Position numbers and translations under genes: made by a program. A DNA stretch of 11,760 nt from Nitrospira sp. (GTDB lineage: Bacteria; Nitrospirota; Nitrospiria; Nitrospirales; Nitrospiraceae): positions 1-11,760 of the forward strand of contig JANYAJ010000401.1 of NCBI GenBank assembly GCA_025361385.1. Reading direction: 5' to 3'. This document shows positions 1 to 7,016 of the stretch, one piece after another (position 1 is the stretch's first letter; every line of letters starts with the position of its first letter). The notes beneath the pieces were generated by a model. That model did no database searches, had not been told where the DNA came from, and worked only from the letters and a program-made list of their open reading frames with translations.

Positions 1-428
1 CCGATGAGCTGTCGGTCGGTGTGGCCCTCGCGTCCGGTCCTTGGATAGGGATCAACGGTCAGCAGGATGGCCAGCCGGCCGATTCGATCGCCTTTCTTAC
101 GATGGGCCAGTTTCGAGGGGCGGAATCGACGAAAGATACCGAATTGGTTCGTATTGTCTACACCAGAGAAGGCGACCGTCTCCTTCGATTCGTGAGGAGA
201 AACCTCTACGGGCTGACAGACGAGTCTATCGAGCAGGTGGAGTTAGCGACAAAGGTCAAAGCCTTCAACGTGCGTTTCTACGACAGCAAGACCAATCTCT
301 GGGTAGACGAGTGGGATGGTCGTGGACGATCCGGGACTCCGAAAGCGTTGTTGATCGAACTGACGCTACTGCAAGAGAATGCCGAAGCTCAGACCGTCCG
401 CCAATGGGTCGCGGTGGGAGCATCATGA
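1..428 (+). CDS. gspJ: Type II secretion minor pseudopilin GspJ, C-terminal part (5' truncated)
   Basis: The reading frame is open from the window edge (first full codon at 3) to TGA at 426-428, so about 141 C-terminal residues are seen. The N-terminal prepilin leader and hydrophobic helix lie outside the window. The visible part fits the GspJ family: an AFLTMGQFRG strand near its start, then LVRIVYTREGDRLLRFVRR, then FNVRFYDSKTNLWVDEWD, then a strand KALLIELTLL near the end. GspJ is known to sit in the tip complex of the periplasmic pseudopilus with GspI, GspK and GspH. The stop overlaps the start of the next gene as ATGA, indicating translational coupling within a gsp operon. The downstream gspN, gspL, gspM and gspK strongly support the call. 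A GTG at 21 is in frame but is only an internal codon. Confidence 0.85.
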   Translation, partial: DELSVGVALASGPWIGINGQQDGQPADSIAFLTMGQFRGAESTKDTELVRIVYTREGDRLLRFVRRNLYGLTDESIEQVELATKVKAFNVRFYDSKTNLWVDEWDGRGRSGTPKALLIELTLLQENAEAQTVRQWVAVGAS

Positions 429-1327
429 TGGCATGGCCCATCGCCTGGCCTGAAACATCGAGGCTGAAAGGCCCTCTGGGCTGGGGGCTGGCAACGCTAG
501 CCGGCTTCATCCTATCGCTGCTCCTGACCTTTCCCTATGGCCCACTCCAGAATCGTCTGCTGGCTGAGTTTCATCAGACGAGTGGATGGGAGATGCGGGC
601 TGCGGATTGGTCGGTCGGCTTTCCCGCGTCTATTGAGTGGCGCGATGTCGTCCTCGCTGGCCCCACTATCGGATCCATTCCACTTGAAGCCGTACGGACA
701 ACAATGGGAGTCTTTCAGGCATTGTTCGGCCGCCTGGTGATAGACTATGTCGTTCAATTACCAGGAGCAGCCCAAATGGGCGCTGGACGAGCCACCGGAT
801 CTCTGACAGCGGCCTCGTGGGGCTTACGCGGTCCAGTTTCCTTCAAAGGTCATCTCCAGCAAATGGACCTTGCGACAGTTCTGAAACCCTACGTCAGCCG
901 AGGAACCGCCCAGGGGGATTTCATGCATCAATGGGATAGCACGCAAGGCGCCACGGCTGCCCTCAAGGGTGACGGAACCGTAAAGCTGGAGATCAAGGAC
1001 CTCGTCGTCGATCGAATCGCTGCCGGCTCTGCTTCAATGCCCTCGCTGACGTTCGGACGCATACAGGCGTCGATCGCCTGCCATGATAGTGTCTGCGATG
1101 TGACGGAATTAAAGGGTGACGGTGTCGATGGCTCGTTTACCGCTCAGGGGCATGTCACGTTGCGGCAGCCGCTTCAGCAGAGCCTTCTGGATCTGACGGT
1201 GACGGTCATTCCCGGCCCCGGGTTTGCGCAAAAAGCGGCAAGCCTGTCGTTACCGCCATTTCAGCCTGGTACCCCCGTAACGTTTAAGCTGGCAGGGCCG
1301 ATCATCAATGCAAAAGTGGCACTGTAA
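425..1327 (+). CDS. gspN: Type II secretion system protein GspN
   Basis: This encodes a 300-residue protein starting at ATG 425, which overlaps the gspJ stop. A second in-frame ATG at 428 is equally possible. GGGAG at 416-420 is the likely ribosome binding site, 4 nt from the first ATG and 7 nt from the second. Residues about 19-37 form one transmembrane helix (GLATLAGFILSLLLTFPYG). The rest reads as a periplasmic domain made of repeating beta strands, with alternating segments such as GSLTAASWGLRGPVSFKGHL and GSFTAQGHVTLRQPL. That layout is typical of the GspN family, whose role in the inner-membrane platform is poorly defined and which many T2SSs lack. It resembles the GspN type found outside Gammaproteobacteria more than Klebsiella PulN. 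The call rests on architecture plus position. Unusually, the gene lies before gspL and not after gspM. Confidence 0.75.
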   Translation: MMAWPIAWPETSRLKGPLGWGLATLAGFILSLLLTFPYGPLQNRLLAEFHQTSGWEMRAADWSVGFPASIEWRDVVLAGPTIGSIPLEAVRTTMGVFQALFGRLVIDYVVQLPGAAQMGAGRATGSLTAASWGLRGPVSFKGHLQQMDLATVLKPYVSRGTAQGDFMHQWDSTQGATAALKGDGTVKLEIKDLVVDRIAAGSASMPSLTFGRIQASIACHDSVCDVTELKGDGVDGSFTAQGHVTLRQPLQQSLLDLTVTVIPGPGFAQKAASLSLPPFQPGTPVTFKLAGPIINAKVAL

Positions 1328-1422
1328 GCACCCAGGAAAGTAGTGCTTCTCTCGTGTTCCCGAGCCTGGTACAGTACGGATAGATAGACGCACGTTGTAA
1401 AAACAGTGAGGAGTACAGTCAG

Positions 1423-3003
1423 TTGTCGATGATTGCTGAATGTGTCGGGCTCGATATCGGACAGACGGCCTTCAAGGCCGTGCGATTCCGCCGCCGCTTG
1501 AGCGGGCGTGAATCGGTGGAATATTTTCACCTGCCCGTTCCCTATGGGCGACCGGAACAGACCGAACCCGCGCATCGCGCAGGCATGCTTAGAGATTTCC
1601 TCTGGCAACATGGCCTGTACGGCAGTGGAGAGATTGTCACGGCGCTTCCCTGCCAGGACGTATTCGTCAGAACCCTCTCCTTTCCCTTTCGCGATGCCTC
1701 CAAGCTGGCGCAGGTTGTCCCCTTTGAAATGGAAAACCTGATTCCGATGCCCTTGGAAGACGTCACGGTCGGCAGTCTGTTGTTGCCGGCGCGAGGATCC
1801 CAGGAAGGGACCGCGAAAGCTAAAGGCTCCGACGTCCTCGTCACCGCAGCGCCCAAAGAAAAAATCGCTGAACATCTGCGGTTTATGGCCTCCGCCGATC
1901 TGAACCCCTCTGCGATCACCATTGACGGCATGGCCTTATTTTCGGTCAGCCAATTTCTCAAAGAGGAAGGGGCGCAAGTTCCGGGCGACATGGCGATTAT
2001 CGATGTCGGGGCCTCGAAGACGACCTTGTGTCTGATCCATGAAGGTCGTCCGGTGCTGTTGCGGACCGTACAGTGGGGCGGGAATCATCTCACGCATGCG
2101 CTCGCCGTGCGTCATGCCTGCAGCTTCGCTGAAGCAGAACGACGGAAGCGAGCCCTGGCCGTGAAAGAGATCGACGCCTGGCTCGAACCAGTCCTCAAAG
2201 AATTGCGCGTCTCTCTCCATGCCTACGAAGGCACTGTCCATCAACGGTTGACCCATTGCTGGGTATCGGGCGGTGGCTCAAAATTAAAAGAGCTCAGCGG
2301 GTATATGGCGCACCAGCTGGGCTTGAAGCCCGTCGGTCCTCGACAAGGATTCGGATCGAGCTGTCCTCGCGCCTTTTCCATCGCATTCGGATTGTCGATC
2401 CATCCGAATATCGTGCGTCCCCGCTGGAAGTCAAGACTGGCGGGATCAGGTCTCGTTCTCGACTTTAAAGCCGATAGCCAAGACGCATCGGCCACAGGAG
2501 ATGCCTCGAAGCACGACCGCCGCTTGGCCTTGTGGGGCGGTCTCGTCCTAGCCGTCCTGGGTCTGATGGATCTCTCCACACGCGTGATGCTCAAAGATTC
2601 GACGGTCAAGGACCTCAAGCGAGGGCTCCAGACTCAATACGAGCAAACATTTGGTCCTGGCGCGAGCCCCGGGGAAGAGTTAGATCAAGCCCGGTATCGA
2701 GTGTCGCAACTAGAGAAGGGGCTCTCGGCGGTCGACGGGAGTCGCTACAACGTGCTGGCCAGCCTTGCGGAACTGGTGAAACATGTCCCGCCAGGGGTGC
2801 CATTGAAAGTACGAGACCTGACGATTGACGGAGCCAGCATGCATTTGGAGGGAGAAACGACAACCTTCGATGCGGTCGAGAAGATCAAGCAGGCCTTTGC
2901 GGCAGTCGAAGCACTGCATGACGTGTCCATTAGTGACACCCGTGTCGGGGCTGTGCCGAACCAAGTCGTATTTCGGCTGACGTACACGGTGCAACGGCCA
3001 TGA
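1423..3003 (+). CDS. gspL: Type II secretion inner-membrane platform protein GspL (PilM-PilN-like)
   Basis: This 526-residue bitopic protein recruits the GspE ATPase to the inner-membrane platform in known systems. Residues about 1-325 form an actin-like cytoplasmic domain of PilM/GspL type. GLDIGQTAFKAVRF (9-22) is the phosphate-1 motif, AIIDVGASKTTLCL (191-204) phosphate-2, and SGGGSKLKEL (282-291) the adenosine motif. IPMPLEDVTVG (107-117) is a PilM-like signature. A transmembrane helix spans about 367-385. A PilN-like periplasmic domain follows, including VPPGVPLKVRDLTIDG. The start is uncertain. GAGGAG at 1408-1413 lies 9 nt before TTG 1423 but 15 nt before ATG 1429, so TTG is preferred on spacing. 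The stop overlaps gspM as ATGA. The 95 bp between gspN and gspL show no convincing promoter or terminator. Confidence 0.9.
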   Translation: MSMIAECVGLDIGQTAFKAVRFRRRLSGRESVEYFHLPVPYGRPEQTEPAHRAGMLRDFLWQHGLYGSGEIVTALPCQDVFVRTLSFPFRDASKLAQVVPFEMENLIPMPLEDVTVGSLLLPARGSQEGTAKAKGSDVLVTAAPKEKIAEHLRFMASADLNPSAITIDGMALFSVSQFLKEEGAQVPGDMAIIDVGASKTTLCLIHEGRPVLLRTVQWGGNHLTHALAVRHACSFAEAERRKRALAVKEIDAWLEPVLKELRVSLHAYEGTVHQRLTHCWVSGGGSKLKELSGYMAHQLGLKPVGPRQGFGSSCPRAFSIAFGLSIHPNIVRPRWKSRLAGSGLVLDFKADSQDASATGDASKHDRRLALWGGLVLAVLGLMDLSTRVMLKDSTVKDLKRGLQTQYEQTFGPGASPGEELDQARYRVSQLEKGLSAVDGSRYNVLASLAELVKHVPPGVPLKVRDLTIDGASMHLEGETTTFDAVEKIKQAFAAVEALHDVSISDTRVGAVPNQVVFRLTYTVQRP

Positions 3004-3548
3004 GACACATGCTGAAAGAACGGTGGCAGCATTTCTCGCAACGTGAACGGATCATCGTGTCCATTGGCGGAACAGTCATCGCCGCAGTCCTCGTGTTTTT
3101 GCTGATCATCGATCCGCTCACCGCGTCGATCGACAAACTCGATCGGCAGGCACGCCGGAAAGCGAAAGACAGCCAGGAGCTGGCACTGGTGGCACAGGAA
3201 TATATGGCCAAGCAGGCGCGGATCGCCAAACTCGAACAACGCATGCCGAAGCCGCCGACACAGTTTTCCCTGCTGGCCTTCATGGAAGAAGCGACAACGA
3301 CGGCGCAGATTCGCGATCGCATCGCCGGCATGCAGCCACAGGCTCCCCTCGTCGTCCAGGGCTATCAGGAAACCTCGGTCGACCTCCGGCTCGACGGCGT
3401 CACGCTTCCCCAGATCCTCGCATTGCTGGTAGCCATTGAGCAGGCCCCCTACGACGTGCAGGTGCACCATCTCCAGATCAAACCGAAATACGACAATCCG
3501 GTCAATCTCGACGCGACGCTGAAAATCGTGACCTATGCCAAGGTCTGA
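3000..3548 (+). CDS. gspM: Type II secretion inner-membrane platform protein GspM
   Basis: This encodes 182 residues with classic GspM/PilO architecture. There is a short cytoplasmic N-terminus containing SQRER (13-17), as in the family's RER motif before the membrane. One transmembrane helix follows at about 18-39 (IIVSIGGTVIAAVLVFLLII). Next is a charged, probably coiled-coil stretch at about 42-80. The C-terminal domain should have a PilO-like ferredoxin fold (strands VDLRLDGV and VHHLQIKPK). GspM is known to partner GspL in the inner membrane. The ATG at 3000 overlaps the gspL stop, favouring coupled translation; ATG 3009 is an alternative start. The 3' end overlaps gspK by 14 nt. Sequence conservation in this family is low, so the call rests mainly on topology and on its place between gspL and gspK. 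Confidence 0.87.
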   Translation: MRHMLKERWQHFSQRERIIVSIGGTVIAAVLVFLLIIDPLTASIDKLDRQARRKAKDSQELALVAQEYMAKQARIAKLEQRMPKPPTQFSLLAFMEEATTTAQIRDRIAGMQPQAPLVVQGYQETSVDLRLDGVTLPQILALLVAIEQAPYDVQVHHLQIKPKYDNPVNLDATLKIVTYAKV

Positions 3549-4482
3549 TGAGCGTGGCATCGCCCTTCTTCTGACCCTCCTGGTTCTCACCATCCTGGTT
3601 GCGCTGATTCTCGAATTCGATGTCGAAGCGAGGCGTGAATACCGCGACGCCGCAGCATTTCGCGATAATTTTAAAGCGACCGTGCTCGCGCGTGCGGCAG
3701 TACAAGCAGCCCGTGGCGTGTTGCAGCAAGATTTCATCAAGGACAAGCAAACGGGACAGTTCTTCGATGCCCCCACCGACATATGGGCCTTTCCCATCAC
3801 GAATTATGCCATCGGCGACGGCCTGCTGAGCGCGCAAATCGATGATGAACGGGGCAAACTCAACCTGAACGACTTAGCGGCCAGCGGAGATCCCATCGCA
3901 AGGAAGACCAAGGTTCTGCGGTTCAAACGCCTCTTCGAACTCGTGCAGATCAATCCGGATCTGGTGGACGCCATCGTCGATTGGGTGGATCAGGACGAGG
4001 TACCGGAAGCGGCCGGTGCAGAAAGCCCCTACTATCAAACCTTGCACCCCTCCTACCGGGCGGCCAATGCTCCCTTGCAGACGCTCTTAGAGTTACGCCT
4101 GATCAAAGGGATGACTCCCGACCTCATCGAGAAGCTCTCGAAGGTAGTGACCGTCTATCCGCAAGAGGGGGAAAGCCGGGTGAATGTGAATACAGCCGAC
4201 CTCCTTGTGCTTCAGGCCCTCGATCCTCGCATCACGCAAGGCGTCGCATCGGATATTATCCAAGCCCGTCCCTTCAAGACCATTCAGGACCTCGACCGCG
4301 TGAGCAGCTTTGAAGCAGTTGGAAAGGAACTCAGACTCCAAAACCTGTACGACATTAAAAGCGATCTGTTCTTGGCCCGTATGATTGTGACCATCAACGA
4401 AGTAACCAGAAATGCGACCGTAGTACTCCGGCGCGATCCCAGCACCGGAACGAGCTCAGTGCTGTACTACCGGGTCCTCTGA
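3535..4482 (+). CDS. gspK: Type II secretion minor pseudopilin GspK
   Basis: This 315-residue protein is the large minor pseudopilin that caps the T2SS pseudopilus tip with GspI and GspJ. It has a very short class III leader: RG at 7-8 followed by a hydrophobic helix (IALLLTLLVLTILVALIL, 9-26), so the prepilin peptidase GspO would cut after Gly8. Mature position 5 is Leu and not Glu, which is normal for GspK. Family motifs are clear: IDDERGKLNLNDL (102-114), VDWVDQDEVPEAAGAE with YY following (148-167), and a helix-hairpin-helix-like stretch with VNVNTAD (216-222). The length suits the family. The ATG at 3535 lies inside the end of gspM. It is the last gsp gene here, and no clear intrinsic terminator follows. 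Confidence 0.93.
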   Translation: MPRSDERGIALLLTLLVLTILVALILEFDVEARREYRDAAAFRDNFKATVLARAAVQAARGVLQQDFIKDKQTGQFFDAPTDIWAFPITNYAIGDGLLSAQIDDERGKLNLNDLAASGDPIARKTKVLRFKRLFELVQINPDLVDAIVDWVDQDEVPEAAGAESPYYQTLHPSYRAANAPLQTLLELRLIKGMTPDLIEKLSKVVTVYPQEGESRVNVNTADLLVLQALDPRITQGVASDIIQARPFKTIQDLDRVSSFEAVGKELRLQNLYDIKSDLFLARMIVTINEVTRNATVVLRRDPSTGTSSVLYYRVL

Positions 4483-4521
4483 TCGCCTCGTCGAAGAACT
4501 TCGCCCCTCCCTCTCCAGAAA

Positions 4522-4566
4522 AATTTACAATTCTGTAACAAGCCTGTGATCTGGCCACAATATACT
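4522..4566 (+). promoter_or_regulatory. Pho-box-like promoter of the orphan pstS-like gene
   Basis: Two 7-bp direct repeats, CTGTAAC (4533-4539) and CTGTGAT (4544-4550), are separated by 4 bp, giving the 11-bp period of a PhoB box. A weaker third copy, AATTTAC, lies 11 bp upstream at 4522-4528. TATACT at 4561-4566 matches the -10 consensus at 5 of 6 positions and sits 10 bp after the last half-site. That is the arrangement known for PhoB-activated promoters, where the box replaces the -35. A start near 4573 would give a leader of about 50 nt before ATG 4626. The repeats and spacing are seen directly; binding by a PhoB-type regulator is inferred. Confidence 0.72.
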
Positions 4567-4625
4567 GAGTCTATCGTTCAAGTCAGATAAGGCACAGGAT
4601 CGCGACCTACAGGAGGAACAAGGGC

Positions 4626-5732
4626 ATGATGATTCATGGTGAAACAGAAAATTGGCCTACGCAATCCGGTATTCGTATGGCGGTGGTGACGGTACTGATC
4701 GGATTGTTCATTGCCGCGCCAGCCGTTCGCGCCGAGCAGGGAGGTCCCTTCGCCAGCCTGACCGTGGATTCCGGTCTTTCCCCCTATGCCCCACAGGTCC
4801 AGGTGTCAGGTGCCTTGAAGATTCAGGGATCAGATACCATGTCTCCGTTGATGTCTCGACTGGCGGCTGAGTTCCAACGACGCCAACCACAGGTCACCAT
4901 CAACGTCAAGGGTGGTGGGTCCACAAAAGCCGTGTCGGAGTTCTTGGAGCCCCCAGCCGTTGGCAGAATTATCCTCAAGGAAGAACGGACCAATCAATTT
5001 TTTCTCTTAGCCACTTCGCGGGAGCTCTTGGACTCTGAGATCAAACAGTTCGTCGCACAACATGGGTATGAGCCTCTGGCGCTCCCGGTGGCGGTCGATG
5101 CCGTGGCTCTGTACGTGCACAAAGACAATCCGCTGGCTGGGCTCACGCTCGATCAAGTCGATGCGATGTTCTCCACGACTCATATGCGCGGGCTCAAGAC
5201 CGATCTGAAACAGTGGGGACAAGTTGGGTTGAGCAATGGGTGGGAAAAGAGCGAGATTCACTTGTATGGCAGAGACCGGAAGTCTGGAACCAGGGCCTTC
5301 TTTCAGGAGCATGTCCTTGCCGGTGGAGAGTTCGCGCCACAACTACAAGAGCAACCAGGCGCGGCCTCCGTGATTCTTGCGCTCAGCCGCGATCAATTAG
5401 GTATTGGATACAGTGGATTCGGGCTGCAAGCATCCGCTGTACGGATGGTTCCTCTCGCGGAGAACCAAGGGATGCCCTTTATCGCTCCATCGTCGGCGAC
5501 TGTCGCGGACCAGACCTACCCGCTGCGGCGCATTCTCTATGTCTATCTCGACAAGTCTCCCAAATCCCCGCTGCCTCCGGCAGCACACGAGTTCCTCATG
5601 TTTATCACGAGCCGTGAGGGACAAGAAGCGGTGGTACGCGCGGGGTTCTTCCCTCTCCCCATGAGCCAAGTGACGAAGAGCGTTGTCTCGCTCGCGACCA
5701 CTCCAGCCTCAGGCCCTAAGGCCGGACAATAG
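4626..5732 (+). CDS. Divergent PstS-like periplasmic phosphate-binding protein (orphan)
   Basis: This encodes 368 residues from ATG 4626, 9 nt after a strong AGGAGG site (4611-4616). ATG 4629 is an alternative. The signal peptide has an h-region MAVVTVLIGLFIAAPAV with likely cleavage after AVRA (residue 36). The mature part is a PstS-type substrate-binding protein: LKIQGSDTMSPL (64-75, phosphate-loop type), GGGSTKAV (96-103), and GRDRKSGTRAFF (215-226), which corresponds to the second phosphate-binding SGT segment. Between the second and third motifs, residues about 104-135 differ from ordinary PstS. The usual DIA-x-x-SR segment is replaced by a longer stretch ending in LLATSRELLDSEI. No pstC/A/B gene follows, so it is probably an accessory binding or signalling protein, or one that is exported. 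A Pho-box-like promoter precedes it. Phosphate as ligand is likely but not proven. Confidence 0.82.
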   Translation: MMIHGETENWPTQSGIRMAVVTVLIGLFIAAPAVRAEQGGPFASLTVDSGLSPYAPQVQVSGALKIQGSDTMSPLMSRLAAEFQRRQPQVTINVKGGGSTKAVSEFLEPPAVGRIILKEERTNQFFLLATSRELLDSEIKQFVAQHGYEPLALPVAVDAVALYVHKDNPLAGLTLDQVDAMFSTTHMRGLKTDLKQWGQVGLSNGWEKSEIHLYGRDRKSGTRAFFQEHVLAGGEFAPQLQEQPGAASVILALSRDQLGIGYSGFGLQASAVRMVPLAENQGMPFIAPSSATVADQTYPLRRILYVYLDKSPKSPLPPAAHEFLMFITSREGQEAVVRAGFFPLPMSQVTKSVVSLATTPASGPKAGQ

Positions 5733-5753
5733 CTCCCTCTCCCCTTTCAACCA

Positions 5754-5780
5754 GCCCGACTCCACATCGTGGGGTCGGGC
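5754..5780 (+). terminator. Strong hairpin after the pstS-like gene, possible terminator without U-tract
   Basis: GCCCGACTCCAC (5754-5765) and GTGGGGTCGGGC (5769-5780) form a 12-bp stem with one G-U pair and a 3-nt loop, starting 21 nt after the stop codon. It is GC-rich and compact, as expected of a terminator or a 3'-end stabiliser. The following bases (CGATATCCTTGC) have no T-run, so efficient intrinsic termination is doubtful. Confidence 0.5.
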
Positions 5781-5912
5781 CGATATCCTTGCTCCCCTGA
5801 ATCAGGATCGGACAAGACCAGGACAAGTGGCTTCCCCCTTATCGGTGTGAGCCCATCCCCAGATACGGTTTCCACCAGATTTGCTGTGACTCCAGGCCTG
5901 TCGACCGATCCC

Positions 5913-5942
5913 TTTGTGGTGAGAATGCATCCTCACCACAAA
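5913..5942. repeat. Perfect 11-bp inverted repeat with 8-bp centre
   Basis: TTTGTGGTGAG (5913-5923) and CTCACCACAAA (5932-5942) are exact reverse complements around the centre AATGCATC. The outer bases are TTT...AAA, so neither strand gives a stem followed by a T-run, which argues against an ordinary intrinsic terminator. It could be a protein-binding palindrome, an RNA hairpin at the end of one of the converging transcripts, or one copy of a dispersed repeat. No second copy was noticed in this window. Confidence 0.7.
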
Positions 5943-6077
5943 CGAGAAACGGGCGCCGCGTGAAGACGCTTGCTCATATGGCTTGGCCCCAATTGCTCCT
6001 CGTATCGGGAACGGTGACAAGCTAACGCAGATACGCGAGAGAGGCTGGATGGAGTTGGATCTGGAGGAGTCGAGAGA

Positions 6078-7007
6078 TTATGGAACGGGAGACTTGCGCG
6101 GCGTCCGACCCTTTGGTTTTGCCTTCTCAAGTTCCTGTTGCAGGCGCAGGAGCTCTGCTTTCAAGTCTTTCATCTGTGTGGCCTGTTCATCCAGACGGTC
6201 GCGGAGATCGAGATTGGAGCGGCTCAGTTCACGCAGTTGCAATTGTTGGGTATCCGCGGTGGACGGAGGAATGGCAGGACCGGCTTGGGGCAAAAGCTGC
6301 ACCGGCAGAGCGGCCTGTGGTGGCAATGGCGGTCGGTCAGCCCGCGCTGTGGGGCGCGCAGTCAATAATCCAGAAACCTCGCTCACATTCAAAGAGATAT
6401 GGACGGTTTCGAAGGGGGCCCATCGCGGCTCTTCAGAAGCTGAAACTGAGGCGGCCTGAGCAGGGCGTGCGACCCAGAGCTTCATGCCTTTGGTATCCCT
6501 GGGGTCCTTCTCTTCTCCGCCGGCCGTGTCTGCCTGGGTGAAGCCGGAATGATCGGTGACCACGACATGGAGATACGGACCACGGATGAACAGCATACCG
6601 GCTGTTCGATCTGGACTGTAGGGACGAGCCGTATCCTCCAACAAGAACGATACGCGTTCAATCGGACCGGCTTGTTGCAGCGCCGTTGCCAACGGTTCTG
6701 CGATCCTATTCAGTTCGTCTCTGTTGAGCAACGGAATGGGTTGCGGATTCTGGACCAGTCCCATGAGGGTGCCGCTCCATCCACTGATTTGCAGGCTGCC
6801 CAAGAGCAGGCGCAATTCGTTCATGGTCACGGTGGCGGGATGGCTGTTCCGTGCCGGTGGGCTCGAACGACTGATGGTCGGGTCCGGCTGAATCGCCACC
6901 TGAATCCCCTGCCGATCATAGACAACGCGCTCACCTGTCATTGCGGTACAGGCCGTAAGTCCTACAATGAGCACTGGCCATGCCATGATGCGAAGAAGAC
7001 GGTTCAT
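6078..7007 (-). CDS. Predicted lipoprotein with C-terminal coiled coil, function unknown
   Basis: This encodes 309 residues. A type II signal peptide ends in the lipobox LTAC, so Cys20 would be lipidated. Residues about 55-235 look like a folded, mostly beta/alpha domain with segments such as MNELRLLLGSLQISGW and GMLFIRGPYLHVVVTDHSG. A proline/alanine-rich linker follows at about 218-250. The C-terminus, about 252-295, is a charged heptad-like coiled coil (LRDRLDEQATQMKDLKAELL) ending in a basic tail. I do not recognise the family. The coil after a flexible linker suggests oligomerisation or contact with a partner in the envelope. The start ATG at 7007 lies 9 nt after the stop of the upstream small lipoprotein gene, whose stop overlaps the weak GAAAGA site, so the two are probably translationally coupled. 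It is the last gene of the minus-strand set. Confidence 0.8.
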   Translation of the reverse strand: MNRLLRIMAWPVLIVGLTACTAMTGERVVYDRQGIQVAIQPDPTISRSSPPARNSHPATVTMNELRLLLGSLQISGWSGTLMGLVQNPQPIPLLNRDELNRIAEPLATALQQAGPIERVSFLLEDTARPYSPDRTAGMLFIRGPYLHVVVTDHSGFTQADTAGGEEKDPRDTKGMKLWVARPAQAASVSASEEPRWAPFETVHISLNVSEVSGLLTARPTARADRPPLPPQAALPVQLLPQAGPAIPPSTADTQQLQLRELSRSNLDLRDRLDEQATQMKDLKAELLRLQQELEKAKPKGRTPRKSPVP

Positions 7008-7016
7008 ACGATTCTT

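Larger units (their letters stand above)
5733..6077. other. Convergent intergenic region without a supported gene
   Basis: These 345 bp separate the 3' ends of the pstS-like gene (+) and the lipoprotein gene (-). They contain the 12-bp-stem hairpin and a perfect 11-bp inverted repeat, both listed separately. A weak pair, CGTATC (6001-6006) and GATACG (6030-6035), also lies here. Short open frames are present on both strands, but none has a ribosome binding site or recognisable protein features. Confidence 0.6.

Noticed and set aside
1328..1422. A separate promoter for gspL in the 95-bp gap after gspN.
   Set aside because: No acceptable pair of -35 and -10 elements and no Pho-like repeats could be found; read-through from gspN is the simpler view.
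2745..3800. A 351-codon open frame on the minus strand opposite gspL, gspM and gspK.
   Set aside because: It lies antisense to three well-supported overlapping genes, has low-complexity Arg/Ser-rich sequence typical of a shadow frame, and shows no recognisable domain.
5913..5942. The perfect inverted repeat as a bidirectional intrinsic terminator.
   Set aside because: Neither strand has a T-run after the stem, and the arm ends are TTT...AAA, the reverse of what is needed.
5769..5963. A 64-codon frame in the convergent intergenic region.
   Set aside because: It begins inside the hairpin, has no ribosome binding site and shows low-complexity composition; not supported as a gene.
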